64,000 nt of DNA from Clostridiales bacterium. GTDB lineage: Bacteria; Bacillota; Clostridia; Monoglobales; Monoglobaceae. The stretch spans positions 1-64,000 of the forward strand of contig JAEDLZ010000001.1 in NCBI GenBank assembly GCA_016303265.1, in the 5' to 3' direction. Under the pieces are notes generated by a model. That model searched no databases. It had not been told where the DNA came from and worked only from the letters and a program-made list of their open reading frames with translations. This document shows, piece by piece, positions 52,686 through 61,868 of this stretch (positions within the stretch are counted from its first letter, which is position 1; every line of letters begins with the position of its first letter). The position numbers were made by a program, and so were the translations under genes.

Positions 52686-53444
52686 TCAGAGCTTTTTAAA
52701 GTTCTTTTTCTCGTGCCGCAAAATGTCGTAAAGCAGGCATTTTGCCGCAAAAAGTGAAAATTTTAAATATCTTTTAAAGGGCGCGCTTGTTTTTCGCAGC
52801 TTGATAAACTGACTTTTTGCGGTGTTTATCCGTTTTGAAGTGCCATAGGTGAACAAGCTGTTTCCCTTTTTGCCAAGAGCATTGCGTATGTTTTCGCAGG
52901 TGGGGGCGGTGACCTCGATTTCAACAAAAGAGCCGCCGATTTCACAAGGAATATGAGCGTCGCTCCCTGCAAAGGTCGGCTTGTCATAAGCCGCTGCGGC
53001 GGAGGCAGCAAAGGCGTTTGCGTCTTTAACGAATTGGGCGGCACGGGAGTTAAAAACTTCAATACCGTCCAAATCAGAGGCGATTTTTCTCAGCCTGCCG
53101 TCAATATCCGTTTTTTTATATCGGTGATTTTCGTAAGGGTGGGCCAGAACTGCCAGCCCGTTTGCGTCCTTTATTCTTTTGACCGCTTCGGCAAAATTAC
53201 GAGTGGGCGCAACGGGTTTTTCGATACAGATTCCCAAGAGATGGCCAAATTCCGTGGAAATCTCGATGCCGGGGAGAAAATATATTCCGTCAATTTTTTG
53301 TGCGCCGTCATAGGGAATATCATGGTCGCAGACAATGACCCCGTCAATGCCGCATCTTAGGCCGGCGGCGGCAATTTCCGCCGCAGTCTGGCGGCTGTCC
53401 GTACTTTTTTCACTGTGTATATGGGTGTCAATTTTCAGCTTCAT
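52686..53444 (-). CDS. PHP-domain phosphoesterase
   Basis: 252 residues. PHP metal motifs are in order: KIDTHIHSEKSTDS at the start, CDHDIPYDGA near residue 40, GIEISTEFGHLLGI near residue 60, LAHPYENHR near residue 100 and GSDAHIP near residue 163. The family hydrolyses phosphoesters of nucleotides or sugars; some act on tyrosine phosphate in polysaccharide systems. The basic C-terminus is longer than the minimal domain. Substrate unknown. Confidence 0.9.
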   Translation of the reverse strand: MKLKIDTHIHSEKSTDSRQTAAEIAAAGLRCGIDGVIVCDHDIPYDGAQKIDGIYFLPGIEISTEFGHLLGICIEKPVAPTRNFAEAVKRIKDANGLAVLAHPYENHRYKKTDIDGRLRKIASDLDGIEVFNSRAAQFVKDANAFAASAAAAYDKPTFAGSDAHIPCEIGGSFVEIEVTAPTCENIRNALGKKGNSLFTYGTSKRINTAKSQFIKLRKTSAPFKRYLKFSLFAAKCLLYDILRHEKKNFKKL

Positions 53445-53467
53445 ATTGTAAACTTCCTGATTAAGAA

Positions 53468-54625
53468 TTACTTTTTAAGAATTTTTAACTTAAGATAATT
53501 GCGAAAAGGCTTCGGGTCGGATTTAGAACGGATTCCGTCAACGGCGCGCCCGAATATAATATCTCCAAGCCCGCATATCCCCTCCGAGAACCGCTTGTGC
53601 CGAATCAAATCGGCGACTGCCGCAAGGTCGCTGAGAATAAAGTTCATCCTAACGCCTGCCTTATAGTTTGAAAGAGAATGAGTCGGAGGAGTGCCGTTTG
53701 CGGAGAGAACATAATCCTCGGCAAAGCTTGAGCCTGCCGCATAGGTAAGCGGAAAGCTGCCCCATATGCGGGGGTTGATTTCCAGAATATACGCATTTTC
53801 CGCATGAATATTTCCGTCCGGAGCGGCTTTAACCTTGTATTCAACCATTGCCATACCGCAAAAGTGCATAGCCGCAAGGAGCTTTTCGGATTTACGGATA
53901 AGGATTTCGTCAAAAAAACTTTCACAGCAGGCGCTGGGACCGCCGCTTGCGGGGTATTCGCGGATGCGCCTGTGACAGATTGCGGACACTGCCCTGCCGT
54001 CAATCATAAGAAGAGAAACCCCCACGCCGAAACCCGAAATTTTCTCTTGAACAACGGGGCTGCCGCCGTAAACTTCCATTTTTTTATATGCACGGGCATA
54101 TTCGCGCGGATTATTTGCGATAATATACCGCTCGGACGCAGTCAGCCCGAACTTCTCGCCGCATTTAGGCTTAACAATAATGGGAAATGCATTTTCTCCG
54201 GGATTTTCACCGTCTTTATAGATATGGGGCACATTTATGCCAAGCTTTTCTGCAAGGGCGGCAACGCGGCTCTTGTCGTTGGCAAACTCCAAAGCCTCCG
54301 GACAGGGACAGACAAAGCGGCATATTTTTGCGAAACGGCCGCTTCTTTTCGATAAATAAGCAAGAGTTTTTGCACCCACGGGGAAAAGGGCCGGCATGTC
54401 ATATTCCTTTATAAGCTTTTCAAGAGCCGCCATATAGGCTTCCTCATCCTCGACGCTTAGGTCAAACAAGACTGTACGATGGACGCAGCAAGAGGAAAAG
54501 GACGGAATATTTGCGCCCGACTCGCCCTTTGTCTGGGTCAGAACGATGTCATAGCCGCAGGCGGAAAGACTGCGGACTGCGGCAAGGGACGCCCTGTATT
54601 TTGCATCGGTTATAATCACAACCAT
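53468..54625 (-). CDS. ATP-grasp domain protein
   Basis: 385 residues from ATG 54625 (GAGAAGG upstream). A preATP domain (VVIITDAKYRASLAAVRSL), then FPIIVKPKCGEKFGLTAS near residue 145, VVQEKISGFGVGVSLLMI and YILEINPRIWGSFPL near residue 275, with the metal-binding glutamate and asparagine. It resembles carboxylate-amine ligases of the PylC/carbamoyl-phosphate-synthase-like group. It is first in the ATP-grasp/PHP/deacetylase set. Confidence 0.87.
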   Translation of the reverse strand: MVVIITDAKYRASLAAVRSLSACGYDIVLTQTKGESGANIPSFSSCCVHRTVLFDLSVEDEEAYMAALEKLIKEYDMPALFPVGAKTLAYLSKRSGRFAKICRFVCPCPEALEFANDKSRVAALAEKLGINVPHIYKDGENPGENAFPIIVKPKCGEKFGLTASERYIIANNPREYARAYKKMEVYGGSPVVQEKISGFGVGVSLLMIDGRAVSAICHRRIREYPASGGPSACCESFFDEILIRKSEKLLAAMHFCGMAMVEYKVKAAPDGNIHAENAYILEINPRIWGSFPLTYAAGSSFAEDYVLSANGTPPTHSLSNYKAGVRMNFILSDLAAVADLIRHKRFSEGICGLGDIIFGRAVDGIRSKSDPKPFRNYLKLKILKK

Positions 54626-54652
54626 AAGATACCTTCTCTCTGTAATGATATA

Positions 54653-54681
54653 ATTATACAAATTTTACCCGTTTTTGTCAA
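54653..54681 (-). promoter_or_regulatory. Promoter of the ATP-grasp/PHP/deacetylase set
   Basis: Minus strand: TTGACA (54681-54676), a 17-base spacer and TATAAT (54658-54653); both boxes are perfect. Confidence 0.85.
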
Positions 54682-54766
54682 GATATTCCATTATACCTTG
54701 ACTTTACGGAGGTTTTTGTGTTTTAAAGGTGAAGGAATATTTAAGCTATGATGTAAAACGGACTTA

Positions 54767-54795
54767 TTGACAGGGTTAAATCAATATGTTATCAT
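54767..54795 (+). promoter_or_regulatory. Promoter of dut
   Basis: TTGACA (54767-54772), a 17-base spacer and TATCAT (54790-54795). Confidence 0.75.
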
Positions 54796-54823
54796 AAGGT
54801 AAAAAGGACAGAGGTGGCAGAAA

Positions 54824-55267
54824 ATGAAATTAAGGGTGAACATAAAAAAGCTTAAGAACGGGGCGGCAATGCCGTCTTATGGGAGTGAATATGCCGCAGG
54901 GGCAGACCTTTACGCCTGTCTTGACAGTAATGTTTCAATAAAACCGGGGGAGACTGTTTTGATTCCTACAGGAATTGCCATGGAACTCCCCCTTGAAACG
55001 GTAGGACTTATTTATGCCCGAAGCGGACTTGCAAGCAAAAAGGGTCTTGCCCCTGCCAACAAGGTCGGAGTAATTGACTGCGATTATAGGGGAGAGGTAA
55101 TGGTTGCTTTGCATAATCACGGCGCCGCAGAGCAAACGGTTTCACACGGTGAGCGCATCGCGCAAATGGTGATTGCTCCTTATTACACCGCCGTATTTGA
55201 GGAGGCGGACGAGCTTTCCGATACGGTCAGAGGTTCGGGCGGATTTGGCTCAACGGGAATGAAATAG
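54824..55267 (+). CDS. dut: dUTP diphosphatase
   Basis: A 147-residue trimeric dUTPase that hydrolyses dUTP to dUMP and keeps uracil out of DNA. The five motifs are seen: AGADLYACLD, YARSGLA, VGVIDCDYRGEV, GERIAQMVI and the C-terminal GSGGFGSTG P-loop-like arm. AGAGGTGG precedes the ATG. A chromosomal form is likely, though phages also carry it and a prophage lies 0.7 kb away. Confidence 0.96.
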   Translation: MKLRVNIKKLKNGAAMPSYGSEYAAGADLYACLDSNVSIKPGETVLIPTGIAMELPLETVGLIYARSGLASKKGLAPANKVGVIDCDYRGEVMVALHNHGAAEQTVSHGERIAQMVIAPYYTAVFEEADELSDTVRGSGGFGSTGMK

Positions 55268-55422
55268 CAAGGACTGCGGAAAACAAATAAAGTTGTTTTT
55301 GCTTATTTTTCGCCGGCAAGCCGTCTATTGTATTATAAGGGCTTTTTTGTATCGGCACTTCGGAATATGATTTGCCGACGGAAAAAATGTGGAAAAAATA
55401 CAGCCAAATGGAGTTGTTTTAT

Positions 55423-55845
55423 TTGAAAGATAATGTATTGGTAAGCGGCTGTCTGCTTGGAATAAAGTGCCGTTATGACGGGAAAAGTAAGGCGTGTTCA
55501 AAGGTTATGGCGCTTAAAGAGCGGTATAATCTTATTCCCGTGTGCCCCGAGGTGCTGGGCGGGCTTAAAATTCCGCATCCGCCGTCAGAGCAAAGGGATG
55601 ACCGTGTGTATTCGGAAAACGGAGAGGATTTGACGGAGTATTTTGTAAAAGGCGCTGAAAAGGTACTTGAAATTGCAAGAGAAAATAATTGCGGTTTTGC
55701 AATACTGAAGGAGAAAAGTCCCTCCTGCGCAACAGGGAGGATTTATGACGGAACCTTTAGCGGTACTCTTAAGGACGGCTACGGGATAACGGCAAAGCTT
55801 CTTTTGGAAAACGGAATAAAGGTTATAGGCGAAAGCGAGATTTAA
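55423..55845 (+). CDS. DUF523 family protein
   Basis: 140 residues from a TTG start at 55423 with GGAG eight bases upstream; an in-frame ATG lies at 55408. The family start VLVSGCLLGIKCRYDG, the PVCPEVLGGL motif and the KEKSPSCA motif are present, with conserved cysteines suggesting a metal or sulfur role. Function unknown. Confidence 0.88.
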   Translation: MKDNVLVSGCLLGIKCRYDGKSKACSKVMALKERYNLIPVCPEVLGGLKIPHPPSEQRDDRVYSENGEDLTEYFVKGAEKVLEIARENNCGFAILKEKSPSCATGRIYDGTFSGTLKDGYGITAKLLLENGIKVIGESEI

Positions 55846-55860
55846 AAAATATAATGTAAA

Positions 55861-55890
55861 AGCTCTCAGTGACATATCCGGCTGAGAGCT
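55861..55890. terminator. Hairpin after the DUF523 gene
   Basis: AGCTCTCAG pairs with CTGAGAGCT over a 12-base loop. Confidence 0.6.
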
Positions 55891-55973
55891 TAAGACTGTT
55901 TACAGACCGAAAGGGCAGGCGAAGACTGTTTTAGGGAGTTTTAAATATATGTAATGATAAATTTTGTCTGCAT

Positions 55974-56570
55974 TTAATCTTTAATCCTATTCACCAGTTT
56001 ATAATATCCCCAGTAAAGGGATGAGCCTTCCTTTTTAGCCTTGTCAAGCTCCGATATAAACCGGTCGTATTCGCTTATTGTAAAATAGCTGTGATTAAGC
56101 TCCCAGGTTATCTCGTCCGCGTTTTTCAGTTCGTGAACATATCCGGGAAAGCCCGACACCGCAACCTCTTTTCCCGAAGTGCTGTTCCATCGCGCCTTAA
56201 CGCTTCTTACATCAATGTGAGTGAAGTTTGAGTAAAGCCCGATTCCGCCGCTGTTTTGCAGCAGATACTCCGCGTACTGCGCAACTTCAAGAGGGGTCAC
56301 GGAGCTGATAATTATGTCCGCCGCATTGCCCACAGTATGCTGACTGCTTGCCGCCCCTCCCACCGCTTTATTGTATGCCGCCGTGCGATACCCGGAGGTT
56401 ACGGTTACGGGCTTATTAAAGTGATTGCGTATTTTCTGCAAAAGCTCCGGCAAATCCGAATTTATAATTACCTTGTCGCTTCCGTCCTTGCAGGCGAATT
56501 CCGATACCGTAAAATTTTCCGAAAGTTTTAAAGAGCCGCTTCCCGATACTGAATATGTTTTCACAGCCAT
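55974..56570 (-). CDS. Phage endolysin-like peptidase (M15A family)
   Basis: 198 residues. A D-Ala-D-Ala carboxypeptidase/endolysin domain with FTVSEFACKDG near residue 20, VTSGYRT near residue 57, GGAASSQHTVGNAADI (zinc histidine and aspartate, about residue 70-85) and FTHIDVR (second histidine). It probably cuts peptidoglycan cross-links during host lysis. It is the last gene of the prophage cassette, directly after a small holin-like gene. Confidence 0.88.
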   Translation of the reverse strand: MAVKTYSVSGSGSLKLSENFTVSEFACKDGSDKVIINSDLPELLQKIRNHFNKPVTVTSGYRTAAYNKAVGGAASSQHTVGNAADIIISSVTPLEVAQYAEYLLQNSGGIGLYSNFTHIDVRSVKARWNSTSGKEVAVSGFPGYVHELKNADEITWELNHSYFTISEYDRFISELDKAKKEGSSLYWGYYKLVNRIKD

Positions 56571-56762
56571 CTAATTCCCCTCCTTATCGTTTGATTTTTT
56601 TGTAAAAAAGTATGTCATTACCATGGTAACCACATTTGAAAAAAGGTTAAAAATTTTATCGTTGACGCTCTTTCCCGAAAGAGTTACAATAATTAAGGTC
56701 AAAACCAAACCAATGGTTATAATGGACTTAACATCAATAAGTTTTGCAAGTCTGTTTTTCAT
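56571..56762 (-). CDS. Holin-like small membrane protein
   Basis: 63 residues with a hydrophobic helix at about residues 14-30 and a second at about 40-53, and a charged end (TKKSNDKEGN). It is adjacent to the endolysin gene, as holins are. No family was recognised. Confidence 0.6.
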   Translation of the reverse strand: MKNRLAKLIDVKSIITIGLVLTLIIVTLSGKSVNDKIFNLFSNVVTMVMTYFFTKKSNDKEGN

Positions 56763-56764
56763 TT

Positions 56765-57532
56765 TTACTCTTCTCCTTTCAAAATATTGTATATAATCTG
56801 TGCAATTTCTGCCCGTGTGAGAGCCTTATCGGGTGCGAATAAATCCTCGCTTATCCCGTTCATATATCCCTTTTCTGTACAGTAATTTATAGCATCTTTG
56901 CCCCAATGATTGTCGGGCACATCAATAAATCTCTTTGTTCCTCTCTCTGCCATAATAAGTCTGTAAACCTCCTTGATTTTATCGTAATCTTTTATTTTAA
57001 GGGATTTAATCCCGTCGCTGTCACGGTAAAGATAGCAGTCCCCGTCATAGCCGCAAAGAATAACGGCGTGCCCGTCAATTGAAGCATACAAGGGCAAATC
57101 GTATGTAAGAAGCGCCGCCTTCGCCTTTTCAAATACTTCCTCACGGCTTTTGCCGCTTATTTTCTCATAACCGTAAAACATAACCGCGTACTTTTTTGCG
57201 CTGTCTGTAAGAGCGGGATTCACCCTGACATAATCGTAAGCGTCCGCCGCCTTGTCAAGCTGCGGATATTCCTCATAAAGGCAAGAGCCCGCGGAGGAAA
57301 CCCCCGAAACCGCCTCTTCTTCAAACATACCCTTTCCCGTGCGGTTGCTTTCCCTGCGATACATTCCGTATATGTATGAGGTGGAAAATTTTAAATCCTC
57401 GCCGAAATACTTTCTCGCAAACACATTCATAATGCCGGCAAGAGCAAAGGCGGAGCATTGAGATTCTCCGTTTTCGTCCGTGTATTGATTATGCGGCGGC
57501 GGCAAAACCGATATTGTGTATTTATCTTTCAT
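56765..57532 (-). CDS. Papain-like protease domain with C-terminal SLH domain
   Basis: 255 residues from ATG 57532 with a strong G-rich ribosome site; this site includes a seven-base homopolymer (57538-57544). The N-terminal part has a papain/C39-like pattern: the cysteine in GESQCSAFALAGIMN (near residue 30) and the histidine in DGHAVILCGYDGD (near residue 165). The last 50 residues are one S-layer homology domain (FIDVPDNHWGKDAINYCTEK and LTRAEIAQIIYNIL). It lies inside a phage lysis cassette, which is unusual. It probably acts at the cell wall. Confidence 0.75.
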   Translation of the reverse strand: MKDKYTISVLPPPHNQYTDENGESQCSAFALAGIMNVFARKYFGEDLKFSTSYIYGMYRRESNRTGKGMFEEEAVSGVSSAGSCLYEEYPQLDKAADAYDYVRVNPALTDSAKKYAVMFYGYEKISGKSREEVFEKAKAALLTYDLPLYASIDGHAVILCGYDGDCYLYRDSDGIKSLKIKDYDKIKEVYRLIMAERGTKRFIDVPDNHWGKDAINYCTEKGYMNGISEDLFAPDKALTRAEIAQIIYNILKGEE

Positions 57533-57545
57533 ATCATCCCCCCCT

Positions 57546-57818
57546 TTAAGCCTCATGAGCCTTTTGATTTAAATGCTTGTCCAGCTTGTCCTTAACCTTT
57601 GGAACATTGTGGTTTGCCCCCAGTTGAATAAGCCCGTCAAGGCAGGCGGAAAGCCCATAGCATATCAAAGCGTTTTCTTCTTCAATATCCGCTATCTTTT
57701 TGTCCTGACGGTTTTGTTTAAGATACCACCGATATGCGGCGAATATGGCGGAAAATATCGCAATAAGTGCCGCCAGAACTCCGCTTGCTGTGATAATCGT
57801 CTGAAAGTTGATGTACAT
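57546..57818 (-). CDS. Phage membrane-anchored coiled-coil protein (holin/XhlA-like)
   Basis: 90 residues: one membrane helix (about 8-30), then a basic stretch (YRWYLKQNRQDKK) and a helical region. This is the size and plan of phage haemolysin/holin-assisting proteins. Its stop codon lies 13 bases before the next gene's start. The exact family is uncertain. Confidence 0.6.
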   Translation of the reverse strand: MYINFQTIITASGVLAALIAIFSAIFAAYRWYLKQNRQDKKIADIEEENALICYGLSACLDGLIQLGANHNVPKVKDKLDKHLNQKAHEA

Positions 57819-58024
57819 TATTGAGCCTCCGTTTCCCCTGTCTGCTCCGTTTCCTCTATAGACTCATTTTTTGCTTTGATTTTCTCTTGCAGCTCCGCAA
57901 GGTCGTCCTCTGTCAGTACGCCCTTTTCGTAATATCCGTTGGCATTAAAAATAATCTGATAGTCAGCCATTTTCCCGACCGCATTTTTAAATCCTGTCAT
58001 TAAAAATTCTCTGTAATTAAACAT
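57818..58024 (-). CDS. Small phage tail protein (XkdX-like)
   Basis: 68 residues starting FNYREFLMTGFKNAVGKMAD, then NANGYYEKGVLTEDDLAEL and an acidic tail. Small proteins of this pattern regularly follow the tail fibre gene in Firmicute phages. It shares one base with each neighbour. Confidence 0.65.
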   Translation of the reverse strand: MFNYREFLMTGFKNAVGKMADYQIIFNANGYYEKGVLTEDDLAELQEKIKAKNESIEETEQTGETEAQ

Positions 58025-59943
58025 TATACATTTCCTCCTTGTGCTAAAATTGCGTTTGTTAAATTGGTGATAACCTTGTTTATGTCCTGATAGTATGTTA
58101 AATCAATACTTGACGGCGATATGGTCGTTCCTGATGATACATTCATACCCGCTGAATTAGGTGCTGATAATTCAGGTACTGTTATGGGTTCCTCGCTTGG
58201 TGTAGCACGTATACAAATAATAAACATAGGTGTTGTCGCTAAACGCTCTTTAAAGGCATCAACTGTTATTCCATCTTCTCGCCACATAATAGTCGCACGG
58301 GCGGCTGTCCAAGATGTAAGCCCCGTATAAGTACTATCAGAATATTTTCCAGGTTCAAAATTGCTAATATTTGATAAACAAGGATATCCTTCCCCGATAA
58401 GTGAATTTGAAATAGTTGTTACTATAAGATTTTCGTAACCTGATAATGTTGACCAAGATGATGTTTGGCCAAATTTCGCATATATAACATTCCTAACAAC
58501 CTTCTGATTTTCAAAATCCACATAATCTGCATAGTCACCGACTTTTCTAAGCGGTGCATCAAGGTAAATATGCTTTGTTTCACCGCTGTATTGTTCATAT
58601 TCTGTTGCGGTTAAATCTTTGGTTATAATTATATCTTTTACCCATGTGCTTGCAGGACCTGTTCCATATGCCCAAGATATATTTTGAACAATTTTATTGG
58701 AGGCTGTAATAGTTCTACTGCTTTCAGGATAATACCAAGTATTAGCCACAACAGTTCCCACACAATATACCGTCGAATATGTTCCGTCAGTATAATTTAC
58801 CCACAAGTAACAACCATTTTTATTATCCATAGAATATTTTACTTTAAATAAAATTTTTAATTTACCAGTATAATTTTCTGTATTTTCCCACAATATTTGT
58901 TGATATGGCGTAGAAGATTTTTCCACATAATAACTTCCGTCATCTTGTTTTACCCAACCTTGTTCAGGCAATATGGTTTCCATATCAAACAAGTTTTTAC
59001 CACACACCGTAACAGGCACATCATACTTACCATAATACTCACTTGATGTATCTGTTACCAAATCACCGACAGACTGAATTTCAATCGGATTGTCGGAGGT
59101 CGGCTCTCCGCTTTGATAGCTGTATCCGTACACTTTATAGTTAGTAACGCTTTCCCCCTCCAAGTGGTCATTTACCGTCAAAGGATACCCCGAAACGGTG
59201 GTATGCGGTATGGATTTTGATTTTAATGTATCAATTTCCCCCTCAAGCTCAGCGTCTTTTGCTTCCCGCGCCGCCGCTTCGGCATTAGCGGCAGCGTCTG
59301 TATAGCTCTTTGAACTCTCTAAAGTATCGGCGTTTGCCTCATCAACATATTTTTTAGTCGCCGGGTTAAAATCTGCCGAAGGAGTATATTCTTCGGCATT
59401 GTCTTTTTTAAGAACATTTTCCATAAACCCCGGAATATCATAATCCTCCAATGCGGAAATAATATTGGAATATGCGCTTTCCGCTTCATTCTTTGCGATT
59501 TCTGCCGCACTTGCACTTGACTCGGCGCTTTTTTGCGCCTGAGCGACATAATCCTGTACGGAGGCGAGATAGATTTCCCACATATCGGGCGCTGGCGCAG
59601 AGGGCGCACTGCCCTCAGTGTACGCACCCTCGCCGACGGAAAGGCAGATAAGCCCGGTTGAAATGCGGCGAAAATCCTCTTCGGAGGCGTTTGTACCAAA
59701 AACTCCAAGATAGAAGGAACCGCTCTGATTTAGCACCTGAGCGGGAACCATACATTCGTCATCTGCAAGCGGAACCGATACGGCGGTATCATTGAAAGTG
59801 AAAACCGCAAACTTTGAGAGCCCCTGCCAGTCGGACGAGAGGAAATTGAATTTGCAAAGATAGTAGTTTTCGTTGCCGCTGTATGCGGCGAAGTCGGAAT
59901 TTAAGGATAAAGAATCATTGGTAATATTAAAATTAAAAATCAT
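58024..59943 (-). CDS. Phage tail fibre / baseplate upper protein
   Basis: 639 residues. The N-terminal domain (about 1-125) resembles the BppU-type baseplate-binding part. An alanine/glutamate-rich coiled coil follows (about 135-165 and 205-240). The C-terminal 380 residues carry the predicted receptor-binding region, with aromatic-rich beta segments (NYTDGTYSTVYCVG, TWYYPESSRTI). The C-terminal coding DNA is visibly more AT-rich than the N-terminal part, suggesting module exchange. Confidence 0.75.
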   Translation of the reverse strand: MIFNFNITNDSLSLNSDFAAYSGNENYYLCKFNFLSSDWQGLSKFAVFTFNDTAVSVPLADDECMVPAQVLNQSGSFYLGVFGTNASEEDFRRISTGLICLSVGEGAYTEGSAPSAPAPDMWEIYLASVQDYVAQAQKSAESSASAAEIAKNEAESAYSNIISALEDYDIPGFMENVLKKDNAEEYTPSADFNPATKKYVDEANADTLESSKSYTDAAANAEAAAREAKDAELEGEIDTLKSKSIPHTTVSGYPLTVNDHLEGESVTNYKVYGYSYQSGEPTSDNPIEIQSVGDLVTDTSSEYYGKYDVPVTVCGKNLFDMETILPEQGWVKQDDGSYYVEKSSTPYQQILWENTENYTGKLKILFKVKYSMDNKNGCYLWVNYTDGTYSTVYCVGTVVANTWYYPESSRTITASNKIVQNISWAYGTGPASTWVKDIIITKDLTATEYEQYSGETKHIYLDAPLRKVGDYADYVDFENQKVVRNVIYAKFGQTSSWSTLSGYENLIVTTISNSLIGEGYPCLSNISNFEPGKYSDSTYTGLTSWTAARATIMWREDGITVDAFKERLATTPMFIICIRATPSEEPITVPELSAPNSAGMNVSSGTTISPSSIDLTYYQDINKVITNLTNAILAQGGNV

Positions 59944-59958
59944 AAAGCATCTCCTTAA

Positions 59959-60744
59959 TTAGAATAAAGTAAGTTTAAGAGTGTATATGACAGAAGATGT
60001 ATAAGTGTAGCTCTGACCTACAGTTATATTTAAAGCGCCGTTTATAAACTTCGGAGTAAGAGTGCCGTAAGGGGTTGAAATAGAAGCAAACCCTGACCCG
60101 AGCGTTTTGAAGCCGTCGAGAAAAGAAAAGTCAAACACGCCCGTATCAAGATTATAGATACCGACAAAGGATTTACTTTCATCTGTAATAATAGCTGTGG
60201 AGTAAGCCGTGCCGATGTCGACAGAGGCAATAACGGAGCCGGCGGCGACTTTTCCTGCCCCTACCCAGGATAGGGTTGTATTTACAACAGGGCGTGTGCC
60301 GTAGTCAGCGATTTTTGATTTAGCCAAAGTGCGCTTATCGGTGATTTCCCCGTTTTCAACTTCTGCAAGCAGAACATAAGACTGAGTGCTATCGGGGAGC
60401 GAGGAGCTGCAAACGGGAATGTTTTGGTGAATAATATCGTTTAAAATATAAACATAGTGTTTGGTCTTTGCAGGAACGGAAAGAATCTCATCAGAAATAA
60501 TGATATAGCTGCCGTCGGGCATAATGACCGTACCTGGGCCGATGTTAATTTCGGACAGGTCGTCATTTGCCCAGGTAACGGCACAGCGGCTGTCGGCAAG
60601 AGTTACGCCGCTTTCGGCAACATTTGCCAGAATATCATTGGGAGATAAAGGAAGAACGCCGCTGCCGGTAATTGCGGAGATAACCTCGTTTATATCAGTG
60701 TTGCTGTAAGCAACATCATTTTTGAATTTACTTATGTAAGCCAT
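59959..60744 (-). CDS. Phage tail/baseplate protein, function unknown
   Basis: 261 residues, beta-rich, no clear motif. It begins with a helix (ISKFKNDVAYSNTDINEVIS) and contains GPGTVIMPDGSYIIISDEIL near residue 75. Its position between the Gp37-like protein and the tail fibre suggests a baseplate or short fibre role. Confidence 0.55.
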   Translation of the reverse strand: MAYISKFKNDVAYSNTDINEVISAITGSGVLPLSPNDILANVAESGVTLADSRCAVTWANDDLSEINIGPGTVIMPDGSYIIISDEILSVPAKTKHYVYILNDIIHQNIPVCSSSLPDSTQSYVLLAEVENGEITDKRTLAKSKIADYGTRPVVNTTLSWVGAGKVAAGSVIASVDIGTAYSTAIITDESKSFVGIYNLDTGVFDFSFLDGFKTLGSGFASISTPYGTLTPKFINGALNITVGQSYTYTSSVIYTLKLTLF

Positions 60745-60746
60745 AG

Positions 60747-61868
60747 TTAAATAACCTCCTCAAGAATTGGATTTTCGGAAGAGCCCGAGCTGTCGTTGTT
60801 AATGGTAATTTCGGTAAAGCGGCAGCAAACGGAAATAATTTCTTTGCCGTTAAAATATTGCACTTTAACAAAATCTCCGAGATTGTAATCCGTCATAAAT
60901 TTAAGATTTTTGGCTTTAGCGTCAAAGAAGCGGGAGGGCTTGATATTTGCGAGATAAGCAGAAGCCTCAGCCTTTGAATTGGAGTCAGAGATGCAAAACC
61001 ACTGGAATTTTGGATTACAGCTGTCATCCGGCATATAAACAAAAAAATCATCGGGCTTTTCGGAGCTGCCCTTTAGGCGACCGTCCTCGGTATTGCAGTA
61101 AATATAATCTCCCGGCTGCCAGGTAATATCAAAACGGGAGTATGAATCCGATGAAAAATTAACGCGGTAACACAATCCCATATTTGAACTTACATTATTT
61201 TGAAGCTCCGGGGAATTTGATCTGGGATTCCATGTACCGAGAACCGAAAAATGGTGTTTATAGCAAGCGGAGTTGGCAAGGTCCAGAATATCCTCAGATA
61301 ATGAAGCGCTGTCTAAGGTGCAGTCGTTTTCGGAAACATAAAGAGGAAGCTCATCTCCCTTTAATATGTCAAGGAAAAGCGAATTGTCACTATGATCGAA
61401 ACGGACAGTAAATCCGGCATTAAACGGAGTAAGACAGCTCTTTAGCGAGTCTGAAAAATAAGTGACCTCCCCGGTTTCAAAATCGAAGGATTCGGAAAAA
61501 TCGGCGCAATTTCCGAGGGAAATATCACCCCCGAAGGAGGAGTCAAGCATATAAGATACAATGCTTTCCGCATTACCGGAAACGGAAACGGGAGGAATAA
61601 TCATTTTTGATAAAAGCCAGCTAAGCGGCCTGCAATATATTGCGAAATCGTCGTCTGATTTTGAGCCGATAATAATGTCCTGAAATATGCCGTCCTGTTC
61701 CAAAAGGAGATATTGTTCGGAGAGAATAACGCTGACTAAAGGGTCGGTTTTGTCGACATGGAATTCAGAGTTTCCGATGCCGCAGAATTTAGCATTTCGG
61801 TAAGCGGAAATAATCTTATCGGAATACCCCAGCAAATTACCGTTAAAGTCGAAAATGCGAATATCCAT
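60747..61868 (-). CDS. Phage tail protein, ReqiPepy6 Gp37-like
   Basis: 373 residues starting IRIFDFNGNLLGYSDKIIS and containing FHVDKTDPLVSVILSEQYLL, IYCRPLSWLLSKMI and NLKFMTDYNLGDFVKVQY, the pattern of siphovirus tail-associated proteins such as Gp37 of phage ReqiPepy6 (the virion tail hub or baseplate). It shares one base with the Dit-like gene upstream. Confidence 0.78.
   Translation of the reverse strand: MDIRIFDFNGNLLGYSDKIISAYRNAKFCGIGNSEFHVDKTDPLVSVILSEQYLLLEQDGIFQDIIIGSKSDDDFAIYCRPLSWLLSKMIIPPVSVSGNAESIVSYMLDSSFGGDISLGNCADFSESFDFETGEVTYFSDSLKSCLTPFNAGFTVRFDHSDNSLFLDILKGDELPLYVSENDCTLDSASLSEDILDLANSACYKHHFSVLGTWNPRSNSPELQNNVSSNMGLCYRVNFSSDSYSRFDITWQPGDYIYCNTEDGRLKGSSEKPDDFFVYMPDDSCNPKFQWFCISDSNSKAEASAYLANIKPSRFFDAKAKNLKFMTDYNLGDFVKVQYFNGKEIISVCCRFTEITINNDSSGSSENPILEEVI

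Noticed and set aside
55892..55930. AAGACTGTTT repeated at 55892 and 55921 as phage attachment site
   Set aside because: Only ten bases and both copies lie on the same side of the prophage; the other phage end is outside the window.
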